Source of the DNA: Pseudomonadota bacterium
GTDB lineage: Bacteria; Pseudomonadota; Gammaproteobacteria; Burkholderiales; Rhodocyclaceae
Reading direction: 5' to 3'
Length of the DNA stretch: 64,000 nt
Assembly (NCBI GenBank): GCA_018241725.1
Contig: JAFEDI010000138.1
Span: 1-64,000, forward strand
Shown here: piece after piece, positions 59,701 to 64,000 of the stretch
Layout of the letters: every line of letters begins with the position of its first letter
Position numbering within the stretch: position 1 is the stretch's first letter
Program-made: the position numbers and the translations under genes
The notes under the pieces: model-generated
Databases searched by the model: none
What the model saw: the letters and a program-made list of their open reading frames with translations, nothing else
Told to the model about the DNA's origin: nothing

Positions 59701-61704
59701 TTACTCGAACTCGATGATGACTTCGTCCACCGACAGGCTTGCACCGGCTGCGGCGGAGATCTTCTTGACCTTGCAGTCCTGCTCGGCCTTCAGGATGTTC
59801 TCCATCTTCATCGCTTCAATGACCGCCAGCTTCTCGCCGGCCTTCACTTCCTGGCCGACCTGCACGGAGACTTCGCGCAGCAGGCCCGGCATCGGGGACA
59901 GCAGGAACTTGGACAGGTCGGGCGGCAGCTTCTCGGGCATCAGCGCCAGCAGTTCGGCGGCACGGGCGCTCATGACCATGAAGTCGGCGCGGGTGCCCCA
60001 GTGGAACAGGCTGTACTTGATCTTGTGGCGCTCGACCTGGAGGGTGAACTCCTCGCCGTTGCAGGTGCCGTTGAACAGGGACTCACCGAGCCTCCAGTCG
60101 GACTTGATCTCGTAGCTCTCGCCCTTGTATTCCACGTGGTAGCCGCCGTCGATCGGACGGGCGACGACCGGGTGATGCTCGTTGCCTTCCTTGTTCAGGC
60201 GGATGACCATCCAGTGGTCGTCCACGATGCGCTCATGGCCCTGCAGCTGGCCGGTGATCGACGCGGAACGGTCGGTGAAGGCACGGTAGACGTAGGCCGC
60301 GACGGAGACCAGCAGGGCCGGATCGTCGTGGGGCACCATCGAGGCGTCGAAGCCCGTCGGGTAGTGCTTGGGGATGAAGCCGGTGTCGAAGATGCCGGAA
60401 TGGAAAACCGGATGCTGCATCAGCGCGGCCTGGAACGGGATGTTCGAGGAGATGCCGCGAATGACGAAGCCGTTCAGCGCGTCACGCATGCGGGAAATCG
60501 CCTGCTCGCGGGTAGCGCCGTGCACGATCAGCTTGGCGATCATCGAGTCGTAGTACATCGAGATCTCGCCGCCGTCGTACACACCGGTGTCGACGCGCAC
60601 CTGGCCGGCCACTTCCTTCGGCGGCTGGAACTTGACCAGGCGACCGGTGGACGGCAGGAAACCGCGGAACGGGTCTTCGGCGTTGATACGGCATTCCATC
60701 GCCCAGCCGTTGATCTGCACGTCGGCCTGGGTCAGCGGCAGCTTCTCGCCGTAGGCGACGCGGATCATCTGCTCGACCAGATCGAGGCCGGTGATCAGCT
60801 CGGTGACCGGGTGTTCCACCTGGAGACGGGTGTTCATCTCGAGGAAGTAGAACTCCTTGGTCGCGCCGGACACGACGAACTCGACGGTACCGGCGGATTC
60901 ATAGTTCACCGCACGGGCCAGGGCCACGGCCTGCTCGCCCATGGCCTTACGCATTTCGGGATCGACGAAGGGGCTCGGCGCCTCCTCGATGACCTTCTGG
61001 TGACGACGCTGAATCGAGCAGTCGCGCTCGTTCAGGTACACGTAGTTGCCGTGGCTGTCGCCGAGCACCTGGATTTCGATGTGGCGCGGCTCGAGCACGT
61101 ACTTCTCGATAAAGACGCGGTCATCACCGAAGGAGTTGCGCGCTTCGTTGACGCAGGAAGAGAAACCTTCATGCGCTTCGGCGTCGTTGTACGCAACACG
61201 CAAGCCCTTGCCGCCGCCGCCGGCGGAGGCCTTGATCATCACCGGGTAGCCGATCTTCTTGGCGATTTCCACGGCGGCGTCGGGGCCGTCGATGGCGTCG
61301 TTGTAGCCAGGGATGGTGTTGACCTTGGCTTCGATGGCCAGCTTCTTGGACTCGATCTTGTCCCCCATCTTGGCGATGGAGTAGTGCTTCGGACCGATGA
61401 ACTTGATGCCTTCTTCTTCCAGGCGACGGGAGAACTCGGCGTTCTCGGACAGGAAGCCGTAGCCAGGGTGGACCGCCTCGGCGCCGGTCTGCTTGCAGGC
61501 GGCGATGATCTTGTCGGCGACCAGGTAGGATTCCTTGGAAGCCGCCGGTCCGATGCACACGGCCTCGTCGGCCAGGTCCACGAACAGGGCGTCCTTGTCG
61601 GCCTCGGAATAGACGGCGACGGTCTTGATGCCCATCTTGCGGGCAGTCTTGATGACGCGGCAGGCGATTTCGCCGCGGTTTGCAATCAGGATCTTGGTAA
61701 ACAT
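59701..61704 (-). CDS. pccA: Propionyl-CoA carboxylase, biotin-carrying alpha subunit
   Basis: 667 residues from ATG 61704. Biotin carboxylase domain (MFTKILIANRGEIACRVI; ATP-grasp KASAGGGGKGLRV; EMNTRLQVEHPVTE) to about residue 450, then a linker/BT domain and the C-terminal biotinyl domain with EAMKMENIL (Lys is biotinylated). Carboxylates biotin using ATP and bicarbonate. The BT-domain length and the pccB/meaB neighbours favour propionyl-CoA over acetyl-CoA carboxylase. Twenty bases after pccB. Confidence 0.94.
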   Translation of the reverse strand: MFTKILIANRGEIACRVIKTARKMGIKTVAVYSEADKDALFVDLADEAVCIGPAASKESYLVADKIIAACKQTGAEAVHPGYGFLSENAEFSRRLEEEGIKFIGPKHYSIAKMGDKIESKKLAIEAKVNTIPGYNDAIDGPDAAVEIAKKIGYPVMIKASAGGGGKGLRVAYNDAEAHEGFSSCVNEARNSFGDDRVFIEKYVLEPRHIEIQVLGDSHGNYVYLNERDCSIQRRHQKVIEEAPSPFVDPEMRKAMGEQAVALARAVNYESAGTVEFVVSGATKEFYFLEMNTRLQVEHPVTELITGLDLVEQMIRVAYGEKLPLTQADVQINGWAMECRINAEDPFRGFLPSTGRLVKFQPPKEVAGQVRVDTGVYDGGEISMYYDSMIAKLIVHGATREQAISRMRDALNGFVIRGISSNIPFQAALMQHPVFHSGIFDTGFIPKHYPTGFDASMVPHDDPALLVSVAAYVYRAFTDRSASITGQLQGHERIVDDHWMVIRLNKEGNEHHPVVARPIDGGYHVEYKGESYEIKSDWRLGESLFNGTCNGEEFTLQVERHKIKYSLFHWGTRADFMVMSARAAELLALMPEKLPPDLSKFLLSPMPGLLREVSVQVGQEVKAGEKLAVIEAMKMENILKAEQDCKVKKISAAAGASLSVDEVIIEFE

Positions 61705-61724
61705 GTCTTGGGCGTCCTCGGCGA

Positions 61725-63260
<1,536 letters not shown>

Positions 63261-63296
63261 TTACAGCCTCCAGTCAAAAATCGGGATTTGTTTGTT

Positions 63297-64000
63297 TCAG
63301 CCCAGATAGCCCAGCAGCCGCTGCGCGGCCGCCGAAGGCGTCGTCTGGCCGGCCTCGACGGCCGCTTGTAAACCGGGCAGGTCCTGTTGCACCCGGGCGT
63401 GACTTGCGAACCGGGCCCGCAGGCCCTGGTCGATGAGTTCCCACATCCACGCGCGAGCCTGTTGGCAACGGCGGGCCTCGAACTCCCCGCTCCGTTTCAT
63501 GGCGGAACGGTAATCGTTGATGGTATTCCAGAATTCGGCGATCCCCTGCTTCTGCAATGCAGAAAGCATCAGCACCGGCGGCGTCCAGTTGGGCGACGCA
63601 TGGCGCAGCATGCCCAGTGCGCTCTTGATCTGTCCGCGTGCCACGTTGGCAGCCTGCGGGTTGATGTCGGCCTTGTTGATGACGATCAGATCGGCGATCT
63701 CCATGATCCCCTTCTTGATCGCCTGCAGGTCGTCGCCGGCGTTGGGCAGTTGCAGCAGACAGAAGATGTCGGTCATGCCTGCGACCGCGGTCTCGGATTG
63801 GCCGACGCCGACCGTCTCGATGATGATCACGTCGAAGCCGGCGGCCTCGCAGACCAGCATCGCCTCGCGGGTCTTCTCGGCGACACCGCCGAGGCTGCCG
63901 GCCGACGGACTCGGGCGGATGAAGGCCTCGGTGCGCTGGGACAGCAGCTCCATGCGGGTCTTGTCGCCAAGAATGGAACCGCCGGTGACGCTGGACGACG
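63297..64000 (-). CDS. meaB: Methylmalonyl-CoA mutase-associated GTPase MeaB (partial)
   Basis: C-terminal about 234 residues; the N terminus lies beyond the window edge (reading continues upstream of 63953 as SSVTGGSILGDKTR). G3-region IIETVGVGQSE, G4 NKADIN and the C-terminal dimerisation helices are visible. MeaB protects and loads adenosylcobalamin on methylmalonyl-CoA mutase. The mutase genes are expected just upstream, outside the window. Confidence 0.95.
   Translation of the reverse strand, partial: SSSVTGGSILGDKTRMELLSQRTEAFIRPSPSAGSLGGVAEKTREAMLVCEAAGFDVIIIETVGVGQSETAVAGMTDIFCLLQLPNAGDDLQAIKKGIMEIADLIVINKADINPQAANVARGQIKSALGMLRHASPNWTPPVLMLSALQKQGIAEFWNTINDYRSAMKRSGEFEARRCQQARAWMWELIDQGLRARFASHARVQQDLPGLQAAVEAGQTTPSAAAQRLLGYLG

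Overview
The window reads as a GC-rich betaproteobacterial chromosome, most likely Rhodocyclales (Azospira/Dechloromonas/Azonexus-like). That placement is inference from gene content: class I PHA synthase, PccA/PccB/MeaB propionate genes, a bacteriohemerythrin, a large c-di-GMP signalling block and a proteobacterial ArgRS carrying MSTRSG. No rRNA, CRISPR array, integrase or intact insertion sequence was seen. One tRNA gene, tRNA-Val(GAC), is present.

Bases 1-5,800 are accessory DNA, visibly less GC-rich and gene-poor. They hold a lipoprotein, an ankyrin protein with no good start codon, a DUF1778/GNAT toxin-antitoxin pair with an operator over its -10 box, a decayed HTH regulator, a proline-rich lipoprotein, a possible orphan IS end and a DUF5710 protein. 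Bases 5,800-12,900 carry bacteriohemerythrin, a signal-peptide coiled-coil protein, a membrane-fusion protein plus TolC-like factor without an inner-membrane pump, RluA, a UvrD-like helicase and the tRNA.

Bases 12,988-25,708 are a signalling block, almost all on the minus strand: an HD-GYP response regulator, a hybrid kinase, a PhnD-like binding protein, a REC-PAS-GGDEF-EAL regulator, a PAS-PAS-HisKA_2 kinase and a second large hybrid kinase. A YnfA-family membrane protein sits between the last two kinases.

Bases 25,859-42,900 are mostly housekeeping and accessory metabolism: zinc-dependent phospholipase C-like protein, fumarase C, PAP2 phosphatase with a GT4 glycosyltransferase, an RNase HI-like protein, Gx transporter/NusG_II/RapZ in an overlapping operon, a metallo-beta-lactamase-fold pseudogene, two tandem DUF1289 proteins, a LOG-family protein, two tandem 2-hydroxychromene-2-carboxylate isomerase paralogues, a thioesterase, a GNAT-carbonic anhydrase fusion, a LiuR-like MerR regulator, an MBL-fold hydrolase, PhaC with a strong terminator, a PIN protein, MscS and a cobalamin-binding-like protein.

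Bases 42,986-49,054 hold alanine dehydrogenase, then a MarR regulator and an OMF-EmrA-EmrB efflux operon. Matching palindromes in the two promoter regions suggest one regulator controls both. Bases 49,096-59,563 hold an SDR, DsbA, a SPOR protein, ArgS, a secreted protein of unknown function, UbiB, an arginase-ornithine aminotransferase fusion translationally coupled to a YajD-like HNH protein, and a YegD-like Hsp70. The window ends in a minus-strand meaB-pccB-pccA operon (meaB cut by the edge) for propionyl-CoA to methylmalonyl-CoA.

The most notable items are the arginase-OAT fusion, the GNAT-carbonic anhydrase fusion downstream of a perfect palindrome, the paired CTGCC-N3-GCAG operator candidates around marR, and two clearly decayed genes found by reading across frames.
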